From Janibacter endophyticus (lineage in GTDB: Bacteria > Actinomycetota > Actinomycetes > Actinomycetales > Dermatophilaceae), in assembly GCF_016888335.1 (NCBI RefSeq), contig NZ_JAFEJG010000004.1, forward strand, positions 1,798,001 through 1,862,000: DNA of 64,000 nucleotides. The letters run 5' to 3'. The number at the start of each line of letters is the position of its first letter. Positions within the stretch are counted from its first letter, which is position 1. Below, one piece after another: positions 41,722 to 51,932 of this stretch. A model generated the notes under the pieces. That model was not told the DNA's origin, searched no databases, and saw only the letters and a list, made by a program, of their open reading frames with translations. A program made the translations under genes and the position numbers.

Positions 41722-43028
41722 CGCCCCCGGGTGCGGACCTCACCGTCGGTGACGAGGTCGTCGTCGACGTTGGTCCCGTCGCGCACGGCGGCCACTGCGT
41801 GGCCCGCCACGAGGGCCGCGTGATCTTCGTGCGGCACACCATCCCCGGCGAGCGGGTCCGTGCCCGGATCACCGAAGGGGGAGAGGGTGACCGATTCCTG
41901 CGGGCCGACGCCGTCGAGATCCTCACCGCCTCCGAGCATCGCGTCCCGGTGCGCTGCCCCGTGGCCGGCCCGGGCCTCTGCGGCGGCTGCGACCTCCAGC
42001 ACGTGAGCACCGCCCACCAACGCGTCCTCAAGGCCGAGGTCGTCGCGGAGCAGCTGAGCCGGCTCGGCCGGGTCGATCGTGAGGTCGTCGTCGAGCCGCT
42101 GGCCGACGAGGACGGGCTGCGGTACCGGACCCGGGTCGAGGTGGCTGTGGGCGAAGGGGGAGGATCCCCCTTCGTCGGTCTGCGGCGGCACCGCAGCCAC
42201 GACCTCGTCCCGATCGAGGACTGCCCGATCGCCCACCCGAGGGTGGGTGAGGGGATCGCCGCCGCCGCCGAGGACGCCCGGGGGCGTGAGCTGACCGGGA
42301 TCGCGGCCGTGGACGTCGTCGCGGCGAGCGCCGAGGAGGACGTCGTCCTCGTCGAGGTCCCGGCCGACGGGCGGACCGAGCGGATCACGGTGCGAGAGCG
42401 GGTCGCCACCCGGGCGGGGGAGCGCGAGCTGACCGTCGACGCCCGCGGCTTCTGGCAGGTCCACGTCGACGCCCCGCGGGCGTTCGTCGAGGCCGTCCTC
42501 GAGGCGGCGGCGATCGAGCCCGGCGACCGGGTGCTCGACCTCTACGCCGGGGTCGGGCTGCTCTCGCTGCCGCTCGCCGAGGCGACCGGGCCCGACGGCC
42601 AGCTCATCGCGGTCGAGTCCGACGACCTCGCCCTCGCGCACCTCGAGGCCAACCTCGCCGCGCAGCCGCAGGCGCTCGCCGTCGCCGGGCGGGTCGACGA
42701 CCTCCTCGGGGTGCCGAGAAAGAGCCGTCGGCGCGACAAGCGGTCCCGGCCACCGGCCCGCTCGCACCTGCTGCCGCCGACCGCCGACGTCATCGTGCTC
42801 GACCCCCCACGGACGGGAGCGGGCCGTGGCGTCGTCGAGGCACTCGTCGCGATGCGACCCCGATGTCTCGTCTACGTCGCGTGCGACCCGGCGGCGCTCG
42901 GCCGCGACACCGGCACGCTCGGCGAGCTCGGCTACGAGCTCAGGGGGCTGCGCGCCCTCGACGCCTTCCCGATGACGCACCACGTGGAGTGCGTGGCAAC
43001 CTTCGAGCCGCCGTCCGGCCGACCCTGA
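41718..43028 (+). CDS. TrmA/RlmC/RlmD-family RNA (m5U) methyltransferase
   Basis: 436 aa from GTG overlapping the transporter stop (GTGA). An N-terminal TRAM domain (about 5-65: DLTVGDEVVVDVGPVAHGG) binds RNA; a Cys cluster, CPVAGPGLCGGCDL, is the [4Fe-4S]-type site found in RlmD. The SAM domain has VLDLYAGVGLLSLPLAEATG, the VIVLDPPRTGAGRG motif and the catalytic Cys in LVYVACDPAALGRD. Target uridine (23S rRNA or tRNA) cannot be decided. The coding region contains an internal CGAAGGGGG hairpin (42152-42174). Confidence 0.9.
   Translation: MTPPGADLTVGDEVVVDVGPVAHGGHCVARHEGRVIFVRHTIPGERVRARITEGGEGDRFLRADAVEILTASEHRVPVRCPVAGPGLCGGCDLQHVSTAHQRVLKAEVVAEQLSRLGRVDREVVVEPLADEDGLRYRTRVEVAVGEGGGSPFVGLRRHRSHDLVPIEDCPIAHPRVGEGIAAAAEDARGRELTGIAAVDVVAASAEEDVVLVEVPADGRTERITVRERVATRAGERELTVDARGFWQVHVDAPRAFVEAVLEAAAIEPGDRVLDLYAGVGLLSLPLAEATGPDGQLIAVESDDLALAHLEANLAAQPQALAVAGRVDDLLGVPRKSRRRDKRSRPPARSHLLPPTADVIVLDPPRTGAGRGVVEALVAMRPRCLVYVACDPAALGRDTGTLGELGYELRGLRALDAFPMTHHVECVATFEPPSGRP
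42152..42174 (+). repeat. CGAAGGGGG hairpin inside a coding region
   Basis: Ten-bp arms CGAAGGGGGA (42152-42161) and TCCCCCTTCG (42165-42174) with a 3-nt loop fall within the RNA methyltransferase reading frame. The arms are the same octamer used in terminator hairpins elsewhere in the window. Confidence 0.8.
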
Positions 43029-43067
43029 CCAACCACCCCCGCTTCCCATCACCCACCACCCCTTCGC

Positions 43068-43083
43068 ACGAGCCAAGGCTCGT
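43068..43083. repeat. Third copy of the 16-bp palindrome
   Basis: ACGAGCCAAGGCTCGT, identical to 22013-22028, sits 40 nt past the stop codon of the RNA methyltransferase gene. It is flanked by CCCCTTCG on both sides (43060 and 43093 areas). Confidence 0.9.
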
Positions 43084-43202
43084 ACCCCGGAGGACCCCCT
43101 TCGTCCCTCTGCCCGCCGAAACGAAGGTGGGTCTCACCTGTCCCGACCGCCCTCGGTGCGAGAGAGTGGGGGAGAGGCACGCCCCACCTCGGGGCGTTGT
43201 GC

Positions 43203-43229
43203 TAGATTTATCTCGACGTCAAGATAAAT
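43203..43229 (+). promoter_or_regulatory. acnA promoter with overlapping palindromic operator
   Basis: TAGATT at 43203-43208 is the -10 candidate. A 24-bp palindrome with one mismatched pair, arms ATTTATCT (43206-43213) and AGATAAAT (43222-43229) around a GACGTC core, overlaps it and the expected transcription start. GGAG precedes the GTG at 43251. The arrangement fits repression by a dimeric regulator; which one is unknown. Confidence 0.75.
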
Positions 43230-43250
43230 ACAACGACAGAGGAGTCGATC

Positions 43251-45929
<2,679 letters not shown>

Positions 45930-45946
45930 TCGCGAGGTCCGTGCTC

Positions 45947-45984
45947 CGAAGGGGGTGGCTCACCACGGTGAGCCGCCCCCTTCG
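45947..45984 (+). terminator. Terminator hairpin after acnA
   Basis: CGAAGGGGG at 45947-45955 and CCCCCTTCG at 45976-45984 enclose a second pair GGCTCACC/GGTGAGCC with a 2-nt loop, 18 bp in all including one G-T pair, 17 nt past the acnA stop codon. No clear T tract follows. Confidence 0.75.
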
Positions 45985-45991
45985 TCGTCCC

Positions 45992-46006
45992 TACGCTGAG
46001 TCCATG
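45992..46006 (+). promoter_or_regulatory. Leaderless promoter of the nitronate monooxygenase gene
   Basis: TACGCT at 45992-45997, 6 nt, then ATG 46004. It starts right after the acnA terminator. Confidence 0.55.
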
Positions 46007-47005
46007 ACGACATGGCTCGACGATGTCCGCAGCGGCCACCGGGTGCCGGTGGTCCAGGCGCCGATGGCCGGAGCCAGCGACGCCCGGCTGGCCGCCGCGG
46101 TCTCGGCGGCGGGGGCGCTGGGCACGGTCGCCTTCGCGTACGGCGCGACGCCAGAGGACGTCGCGACGCTCTCCCGTGCGGCCGGGGAGGGGGGCCCCTT
46201 CGGGATCGGTCTCATGGCCTGGCAGCTCGGCGAGAGTCCCGAGGTCCTCGACGCGGCGGTCGCGCAGGGGCCGGCGCTGCTGTCGATCAGCTTCGGCGAC
46301 CCGACGCCCTGGGTGGGTCGTGCCCGTGCGCTCGACCCTGACATCCAGCTGACCTGCCAGGTCGGCACGCGGGACGAGGCGCTCCGGGCGCTCGACGCGG
46401 GGGTCGACCTCCTTGTGGCCCGGGGGAGCGAAGGGGGCGGCCACGGCCGGGGCGGGGTCTCGACCCTCGTCCTCCTCCAGGAGGTCCTCGACCTCGCGGG
46501 CAAGGTCCCGGTGCTCGCCGCCGGCGGGATCGCGACGGCCCGCGGGATGGCGGCGGTCCTCGCCGCGGGCGCGCTGGGTGCCTGGGTCGGCACGCCCTTC
46601 GCCGCGTGCGCCGAGAGCCCCTTCGCCGAGGCGTACCGAGCGGCGATGATCGCCGCGGGCTCGGACGGTACGACGTACACACGGGTCTTCGACGTCGCCC
46701 AGCGGCTCGACTGGCCCGAGGTCTACGGGGGGCGGGCGCTGCGCAACGCCACGACCGAGCGCTGGGACGGACGCGTCGGCGAGCTCGTGGAGACGATCGC
46801 GGCCGGTGACCCCGACGGCGTCACGGAGGGCGTGCGCGCCGCACGAGCCGCCGCGGACCCCCAGGTCGCGCCGGTCTATGCCGGCCAGTCGGTCGGCCTC
46901 CTCGTCGGGCACCGGACGGCTGCCGAGGTCGTCGCCGAGCTCGGCCGAGGGCGGGTGCTCCTCCGGGAGGCGGCGGCCCGCCTCCCGGGGGCTGGGACGG
47001 CCTAG
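46004..47005 (+). CDS. Nitronate monooxygenase family flavoprotein
   Basis: 333 aa from ATG. TIM-barrel FMN family motifs: PVVQAPMAGASDARLAAAVS, GTVAFAYGAT, ISFGDPTPWV, CQVGTRDEALRALDAGVD, ARGSEGGGHGRGG (phosphate/active-site His), VLAAGGIATARGMAAVLAAG and the GTPFAACAES barrel end. Enzymes of this family oxidise nitronates such as propionate-3-nitronate, but the family also has enoyl-ACP reductase-like members, so the substrate is unproven. Its GTG-rich downstream partner is an SDR in the same direction. Confidence 0.88.
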   Translation: MTTWLDDVRSGHRVPVVQAPMAGASDARLAAAVSAAGALGTVAFAYGATPEDVATLSRAAGEGGPFGIGLMAWQLGESPEVLDAAVAQGPALLSISFGDPTPWVGRARALDPDIQLTCQVGTRDEALRALDAGVDLLVARGSEGGGHGRGGVSTLVLLQEVLDLAGKVPVLAAGGIATARGMAAVLAAGALGAWVGTPFAACAESPFAEAYRAAMIAAGSDGTTYTRVFDVAQRLDWPEVYGGRALRNATTERWDGRVGELVETIAAGDPDGVTEGVRAARAAADPQVAPVYAGQSVGLLVGHRTAAEVVAELGRGRVLLREAAARLPGAGTA

Positions 47006-47018
47006 CCTGGCGGGTATG
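47003..47018 (+). promoter_or_regulatory. Leaderless promoter of the SDR gene
   Basis: TAGCCT at 47003-47008, overlapping the preceding stop codon, 7 nt, then ATG 47016. Confidence 0.6.
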
Positions 47019-47777
47019 AGCGAGCGCACCTCTGCCGGACGTCCCGTCGCCCTCGTCACCGGCGGCAGCCGGGGGATCGGCCGGGCCGTCTGCGACGCCC
47101 TCGCACCGACCCATGCGCTCCTCGTCGGGGGGCGTGACGAGGCGGCCGTGGACCGGGTCGTCGAGGAGCTGCGGGCGAAGGGGGCCCAGGCTCACCCCTT
47201 CGTCGTCGAGCTCACCGACGACGACTCGACGGCCGCCGCGGTGGAGGCCCTCGCACCCTCTCTCGAGGACGGTCTCGACGTCCTCGTCCACAGCGCTGGG
47301 GTCGCCCGGACCGGGGCGCTCGCCGAGCTGACCCGCGAGGACTGGGCGCACCAGTACGACGTCAACGTCGTCGCGGTCGCCGACCTCACCCGCCGGCTGC
47401 TGCCCGCGCTGCGTGCCGCCGGCGGCACCGTCGTCGCGATCAACTCCGGATCGGGGCACCGATCCGGCCCCGGCGGCGGGTCCTACTCCGCCTCGAAGTT
47501 CGCCCTGCGTGCCCTCACCGACGCGCTGCGCGAGGAGGAGCGCGGGCGGGTACGGGTCGTCTCGATCCACCCCGGTCGGGTCGACACCGACATGCAGGTC
47601 GAGCTCCAGTCCGCCCACGGTCGCGGCTACGTCGCCGAGGACCACCTCTCCGCGGCATCGGTGGCCGAGGCGGTCCGCTACGCGGTGCTCGCACCGGCAG
47701 AGGCGATGGTCGAGGAGCTCACGATCCGGCCGGTGCGCACCGAGGTCTCGGGCGAGCGGGCGACGACCAAGGGGTGA
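47016..47777 (+). CDS. SDR family oxidoreductase
   Basis: 253 aa from ATG. Classical short-chain dehydrogenase: TGGSRGIGRAVCDAL (NADP-binding glycine loop), NSGSG with LVHSAGVARTG, and the catalytic pair YSASKFALRALTDAL (Tyr, Lys) with a preceding Ser in SGSGHRSG. Substrate unknown; classical SDRs of this size reduce carbonyls with NADPH. It is followed within 32 nt by the SOS-boxed hypothetical gene, which however has its own promoter. Confidence 0.92.
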   Translation: MSERTSAGRPVALVTGGSRGIGRAVCDALAPTHALLVGGRDEAAVDRVVEELRAKGAQAHPFVVELTDDDSTAAAVEALAPSLEDGLDVLVHSAGVARTGALAELTREDWAHQYDVNVVAVADLTRRLLPALRAAGGTVVAINSGSGHRSGPGGGSYSASKFALRALTDALREEERGRVRVVSIHPGRVDTDMQVELQSAHGRGYVAEDHLSAASVAEAVRYAVLAPAEAMVEELTIRPVRTEVSGERATTKG

Positions 47778-47796
47778 GGGTGTCGCCGTGAAGGTT

Positions 47797-47817
47797 TATG
47801 ATCGAACACGTGTTCGA
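47797..47817 (+). promoter_or_regulatory. LexA box overlapping a leaderless promoter
   Basis: TATGAT at 47797-47802 is followed by 7 nt and GTG 47810. A perfect LexA box, TCGAACACGTGTTCGA (47802-47817), covers the -10 end and the start codon. This is the most compact SOS promoter in the window. Confidence 0.9.
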
Positions 47818-48241
47818 TCAGTCCTCGCCTCCCGTGCGCTCGGCCCTGCCCGGCTCGCCCGGTGCGGCGGCCGCCGCGGGCACCGGTCCGCCGGGCTGGC
47901 CCCCGCGGGTCCGGCCGCCGGGCGCCACGGGCTGGCAGGGCGACGTCGCCGGGTGGTTGCTCGACCAGTGCCCGCCGGAGTACCGCGGCCACCCGGTGCT
48001 GCGGCGCCACCCGGTCGCGCTGGCCTGGATCACGCAGATGCACGTGCGCGCCGAGCTCGCGGCGATGCGCCAGGCCTACCGCCACGCCCGGGTCGAGATG
48101 AGCGACGTGCTGCCCGACGGCTCGCTCGACGCGCTGCTCGTCTGCCTCGAGCGTGAGGGGATGCGGCTGCGCGGGGTGGAGCGATCCGTCGGCCTGGTCC
48201 GGGAGGCGCTCGACGGTCAGGTCTTCGTCCCCCGGCTGTGA
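47810..48241 (+). CDS. SOS-regulated conserved hypothetical protein
   Basis: 143 aa from GTG 47810, chosen because the -10 element is exactly 7 nt upstream; an ATG at 47798 would lie inside the -10 element. A Pro/Ala/Gly-rich N-terminal segment of about 40 residues is followed by a helical body: DVAGWLLDQCPPEYRGHPVL, then RRHPVALAWITQMHVRAELAAMRQ. The middle carries the conserved PPEYR..PVLRRHPVALA pattern of a widespread actinobacterial family of unknown function. No enzyme motif is visible. The perfect LexA box in its promoter says it is induced by DNA damage; a repair or checkpoint role is inferred from that alone. dxs follows in the same direction. Confidence 0.75.
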   Translation: MFDQSSPPVRSALPGSPGAAAAAGTGPPGWPPRVRPPGATGWQGDVAGWLLDQCPPEYRGHPVLRRHPVALAWITQMHVRAELAAMRQAYRHARVEMSDVLPDGSLDALLVCLEREGMRLRGVERSVGLVREALDGQVFVPRL

Positions 48242-48328
48242 CCCCTTCGCCGGTTGTCCCCAGGAGATCTGCAGGCCGGACGACCTAGACTGGAGCGCCT
48301 TGTGTCCACGACCCCTGGAAGGACCCCC

Positions 48329-50191
48329 GTGACGGACCTGGAGCGCATCCGCGGACCCCGCGACCTCGACGGCATGACGCCGGAGGAGCTCGCGACCCTC
48401 GCGCACGACATCCGCGGCTTCCTCGTCCGTGAGGTCTCGCGCACCGGGGGTCACCTCGGCCCGAACCTCGGCGTCGTCGAGCTGACGATGGCGCTGCACC
48501 GGGTCTTCGACAGCCCGCGCGACACGCTCGTCTTCGATACCGGTCACCAGTCGTACGTCCACAAGATCCTCACCGGTCGCACCGACTTCTCCGGGCTGCG
48601 GACCCGTGGCGGGCTCTCCGGCTACCCGAGCCGCGCCGAGTCCGCGCACGACGTCGTCGAGAACAGCCACGCGTCGACCTCCCTCTCGTGGGCCGAGGGG
48701 ATCGCGAAGGGGTACCGCCTCAAGGGCGAGGACCGGCACGCCGTCGCCGTCATCGGTGACGGTGCGCTCACCGGCGGCATGGCCTGGGAGGCGCTGAACA
48801 ACATCGCCTCCGACAAGGACCTCCCGCTCGTCATCGTCGTCAACGACAACGAGCGCTCCTACGCCCCGACGATCGGCGGCCTCGCCGACCACCTCGCGAT
48901 GCTGCGGACCAACCGGCAGTACGAGCAGGTCCTCGACTGGGGCAAGGAGAAGCTGTCGAAGACCCCCGTCGTCGGGCGCACCGCGTACCAGGCGTTCCAC
49001 TCGATGAAGAAGGGCGCCAAGGACTTCTGGGCGCCGCAGGGGATGTTCGAGGACCTCGGCATCAAGTACCTCGGCCCGGTCGACGGGCACGACATGGCCT
49101 CGCTCGAGCAGGCGCTGCGGCGGGCCAAGGCCTTCGGTGGTCCGGTGCTCGTCCACGTGATCACCCAGAAGGGTCGCGGCTACGAGCACGCCGTCAACGA
49201 CGTCGCCGACCAGTTCCACGGCATCGGCAAGATCAACCCCGAGACGGGCCTGCCGCTCGAGATCGCCGGTCGCAGCTGGACCGACGAGTTCTCCGACGAG
49301 ATGGTCGCGCTCGGCGCCGAGCGCGACGACATCGTCGCGATCACCGCGGCGATGATGATGCCGGTCGGGCTGCAGCCCTTCGCCGACGCCTACCCGGACC
49401 GGATCTTCGACGTCGGCATCGCCGAGCAGCACGCGACGACGATGGCGGCCGGGCTCGCCTTCGCCGGGATGCACCCGGTCGTCGCGATCTACGCGACCTT
49501 CCTCAACCGCGCCTTCGACCAGCTGCTCATGGACTGCGCGATGCACAAGGCCGGGGTCACCTTCGTCCTCGACCGCTCCGGTGTCACCGGGCCGGACGGC
49601 GCGAGCCACCACGGCATGTGGGACATGTCGCTCGCCTCGATCGTGCCCGGGCTGCGGCTCGCCGCGCCGCGGGACGGCGCGCAGATCCGGGCCTGCCTGC
49701 GTGAGGCAGTCGCGGTGGACGACGCCCCGACGATCGTGCGCTTCCCGAAGGGGACGGTGGCCGAGCCGATCGCGGCGCTCACGACCGTCGACGGCGTCGA
49801 CGTGCTCCACGGCGACGCCGACGTCGACCCGGACGTCCTGCTCGTGTCGGTCGGTGCGATGGCGCCCACGGTCATCTCCGCGGCGGAGAAGCTCGCCGCC
49901 GACGGCCGCACCGTGCTCGCGGTCGACCCCCGCTGGGTGCTCCCCGTGCCGGATGCGCTGCTGGACATGGCTGCCCGCGCCGGGACGGTCGCGGTCGTCG
50001 AGGACGGCAACGTCGCCGGCGGCGTCGGCTCCGAGGTGGCCCGGGCGGCCGCCGAGCGCGGCCTCACGGTGCCGGTGGTGCGGATGGGCCTGCCCAAGGA
50101 GTTCATCGACCACGCCTCCCGCGGCCAGGTCCTCGAGGACGCCCGCCTCACCCCCGACGGCGTCGTCGAGCGCCTCACGACGACCCCGTGA
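48329..50191 (+). CDS. dxs: 1-deoxy-D-xylulose-5-phosphate synthase
   Basis: 620 aa from GTG 48329 with GGAAGGA upstream; an in-frame GTG at 48302 is less likely. It condenses pyruvate and glyceraldehyde 3-phosphate, using thiamine diphosphate, as the first step of the MEP isoprenoid pathway. Motifs: [29 protein letters not shown], the thiamine-binding [34 protein letters not shown] and [22 protein letters not shown] -10 element lies at about 48287. The stop codon TGA is immediately followed by the repeat end GATCC. The product may feed the polyprenyl synthase gene earlier in the window. Confidence 0.96.
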   Translation: MTDLERIRGPRDLDGMTPEELATLAHDIRGFLVREVSRTGGHLGPNLGVVELTMALHRVFDSPRDTLVFDTGHQSYVHKILTGRTDFSGLRTRGGLSGYPSRAESAHDVVENSHASTSLSWAEGIAKGYRLKGEDRHAVAVIGDGALTGGMAWEALNNIASDKDLPLVIVVNDNERSYAPTIGGLADHLAMLRTNRQYEQVLDWGKEKLSKTPVVGRTAYQAFHSMKKGAKDFWAPQGMFEDLGIKYLGPVDGHDMASLEQALRRAKAFGGPVLVHVITQKGRGYEHAVNDVADQFHGIGKINPETGLPLEIAGRSWTDEFSDEMVALGAERDDIVAITAAMMMPVGLQPFADAYPDRIFDVGIAEQHATTMAAGLAFAGMHPVVAIYATFLNRAFDQLLMDCAMHKAGVTFVLDRSGVTGPDGASHHGMWDMSLASIVPGLRLAAPRDGAQIRACLREAVAVDDAPTIVRFPKGTVAEPIAALTTVDGVDVLHGDADVDPDVLLVSVGAMAPTVISAAEKLAADGRTVLAVDPRWVLPVPDALLDMAARAGTVAVVEDGNVAGGVGSEVARAAAERGLTVPVVRMGLPKEFIDHASRGQVLEDARLTPDGVVERLTTTP

Positions 50192-50273
50192 GATCCACAT
50201 CTCCCGAGGCTTCTGACAATCCGCCCGCGAAGGTTCGCAGGCGGATGTCAGAGACCTGGGGAAATTCGGATCT
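50191..50273. repeat. Long imperfect hairpin between convergent genes (copy B of the composite repeat)
   Basis: 83 nt. About 34-bp arms run from AGATCCACATCTCCC (50191) to AATCCGCC on the left and are matched on the right strand by AGATCCGAATTTCCC to CATCCGCC, with six mismatches and one bulge by my alignment. The 14-nt centre has its own GCGAA/TTCGC stem. It fills the gap between the dxs and murA stop codons. The ends are shared with 30551-30821. Confidence 0.9.
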
Positions 50274-51812
50274 CTAGATGTCGCGGAAGGGCTGGACGTC
50301 GGCGCCGAGGGCGTTGAGGCGCTCGGCGAGGTCCTCGTAGCCGCGGTTGATGACGTAGACGTTGCGCAGGTACGAGACACCCGGGGCCGCGAGCATCGCG
50401 AGCAGGATGACGACGCCCGGGCGCAGCGCCGGCGGGCAGGTGACCTCGTTGGCGCGCCAGCGGGTCGGGCCGGTGATGTGCACGCGGTGCGGGTCGAGGA
50501 GGGTGACGTTGCCGCCGATCTTCGTCAGCTCGGTGAGGTAGATCGCGCGGTTCTCGTACACCCAGTCGTGGATCGTCGTCGTGCCCTCGGCGCACGCCGC
50601 GATGAGCGCGAAGAAGGGCAGGTTGTCGATGTTCAGTCCCGGGAAGGGCAACGGGTGGATCTTGTCGATCGGTGCCCTGAGCGGCCCGGGGTGGGTGGTG
50701 ATGTCGACGAGCCGGGTGCGCCCGTTGGCCGCCGTGTACTCCTCGGACAGCGTGTAGCGCATCCCCATCTGCTCGAGGGTCGCGAGCTCGATCTCGAGGA
50801 ACTCGATGGGGGAGCGGCGGATGGTGATCTCGCTGCCCGTGACGACCGCGGCGGCGATGAGGCTCATCGCCTCGATCGGGTCCTCGCTCGGGGAGTACTC
50901 GACGTCCTTGTCGATCTCCTGGACGCCCTTGACCCGAAGGGTCGTCGTCCCGATGCCCTCGATCGTCACGCCGAGCAGCTCGAGGAAGAAGCACAGGTCC
51001 TGGACCATGTAGTTCGAGCTCGCGTTGCGGATGGTCGTCCACCCGGTGTCGCGAGCCGCGGCCATCAGCGCGTTCTCGGTCACCGTGTCGCCGCGCTCGG
51101 TGAGCACGATCTTCTTGTCCGTGCCGGTCGCGTCGGTGACCTTGGCCTCGTAGAAGCCGTGGGTGGCCTCGACGTCGAGCCCGAAGTGCTTGAGCGAGGC
51201 GAGGTGCGGCTCGACCGTGCGCGTGCCGAGGTCGCAGCCGCCCGCGTAGGGGAGGCGGAACTGCGGCAGGTCGTGGAGCAGCGGGCCGAGGAACATGATG
51301 ACCGTGCGGGTGCGACGCGCCGCGGCCTCGTCCATCGTGCTGAGGTCGATCTGGGCCGGCGGCGTGATCCGGAGGTCGTTCGTGCCCTCGAGCCACTCGG
51401 TCTGGACGCCGATCGAGTCGAGCACCTCGAGGATGCGGTTGACCTCCTCGATCCGGGCCAGGCTGCGCAGCGTCGTCGTGCCCTTGTTGAGCAGCGAGGC
51501 GCACAGCAGGGCGACAGCGGCGTTCTTGCTCGTCTTGACGTCGATGGCGCCGGAGAGCGGCCGGCCGCCCTCGATCCGGAGGTGGACGGCGCCCTCGACG
51601 CCGGACTTCGCGAAGGAGACGAACTCGGTGTCGAGCGCCTCGCTGATCTTCGCGAGCGAGTCGAGGGTGAGGTTCTGCTTCCCCGACTCGATCCGGGTCA
51701 CGGCGCCCTGGCTGGTCTCGAGCACGGCGGCCAGCTCTGACTGGGACATGCCGCGCTTGACGCGGGCGTCGCGGATCAGGGAGCCGATGCGGTTCAGGTA
51801 GTCGTCACTCAC
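50274..51812 (-). CDS. murA: MurA-family enolpyruvyl transferase with N-terminal HTH domain
   Basis: 512 aa from GTG 51812. Residues 1-70 are an XRE-type helix-turn-helix: LIRDARVKRGMSQSELAAVL then TSQGAVTRIESGKQ. The enolpyruvyl transferase barrel follows: SGAIDVKTSKNAAVALL (the Lys-Asn pair), a loop with the catalytic Cys in LPYAGGCDLGTRTVEPHL, and the C-terminal RHIDRGY-like NVYVINRGYEDLAERLNALGA. MurA transfers enolpyruvate from PEP to UDP-GlcNAc, the first committed step of peptidoglycan synthesis. The fused HTH suggests a second role in DNA binding; an adjacent palindrome supports self-regulation. The loop differs in detail from E. coli MurA, so another MurA may be the housekeeping enzyme. 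Confidence 0.9.
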   Translation of the reverse strand: MSDDYLNRIGSLIRDARVKRGMSQSELAAVLETSQGAVTRIESGKQNLTLDSLAKISEALDTEFVSFAKSGVEGAVHLRIEGGRPLSGAIDVKTSKNAAVALLCASLLNKGTTTLRSLARIEEVNRILEVLDSIGVQTEWLEGTNDLRITPPAQIDLSTMDEAAARRTRTVIMFLGPLLHDLPQFRLPYAGGCDLGTRTVEPHLASLKHFGLDVEATHGFYEAKVTDATGTDKKIVLTERGDTVTENALMAAARDTGWTTIRNASSNYMVQDLCFFLELLGVTIEGIGTTTLRVKGVQEIDKDVEYSPSEDPIEAMSLIAAAVVTGSEITIRRSPIEFLEIELATLEQMGMRYTLSEEYTAANGRTRLVDITTHPGPLRAPIDKIHPLPFPGLNIDNLPFFALIAACAEGTTTIHDWVYENRAIYLTELTKIGGNVTLLDPHRVHITGPTRWRANEVTCPPALRPGVVILLAMLAAPGVSYLRNVYVINRGYEDLAERLNALGADVQPFRDI

Positions 51813-51841
51813 ACCTTCAACGGTAACTCACATATGAGTTA
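51810..51841 (-). promoter_or_regulatory. murA leaderless promoter with operator-like palindrome
   Basis: On the minus strand TACCGT (51825-51820), 7 nt, then GTG (51812-51810). A palindrome with 7-bp arms TAACTCA (51824-51830) and TGAGTTA (51835-51841) and a 4-nt centre CATA overlaps the start of the -10 element. This is a natural site for the protein's own HTH domain to bind. Confidence 0.6.
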
Positions 51842-51881
51842 TGGCAACCCGGGCGCCGGGTGGGCGTGTCGCCCCTGGAGA

Positions 51882-51919
51882 CGAAGGGGGATCCGCTCGG
51901 GTGAGCGGATCCCCCTTCG
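51882..51919. terminator. Strong hairpin after fadB
   Basis: Seventeen-bp perfect arms (CGAAGGGGGATCCGCTC and its complement, 51882-51898 and 51903-51919) with a 4-nt loop, 14 nt past the fadB stop codon on the minus strand. No clear T tract. Confidence 0.85.
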
Positions 51920-51932
51920 GGTCAGCGGTGGG

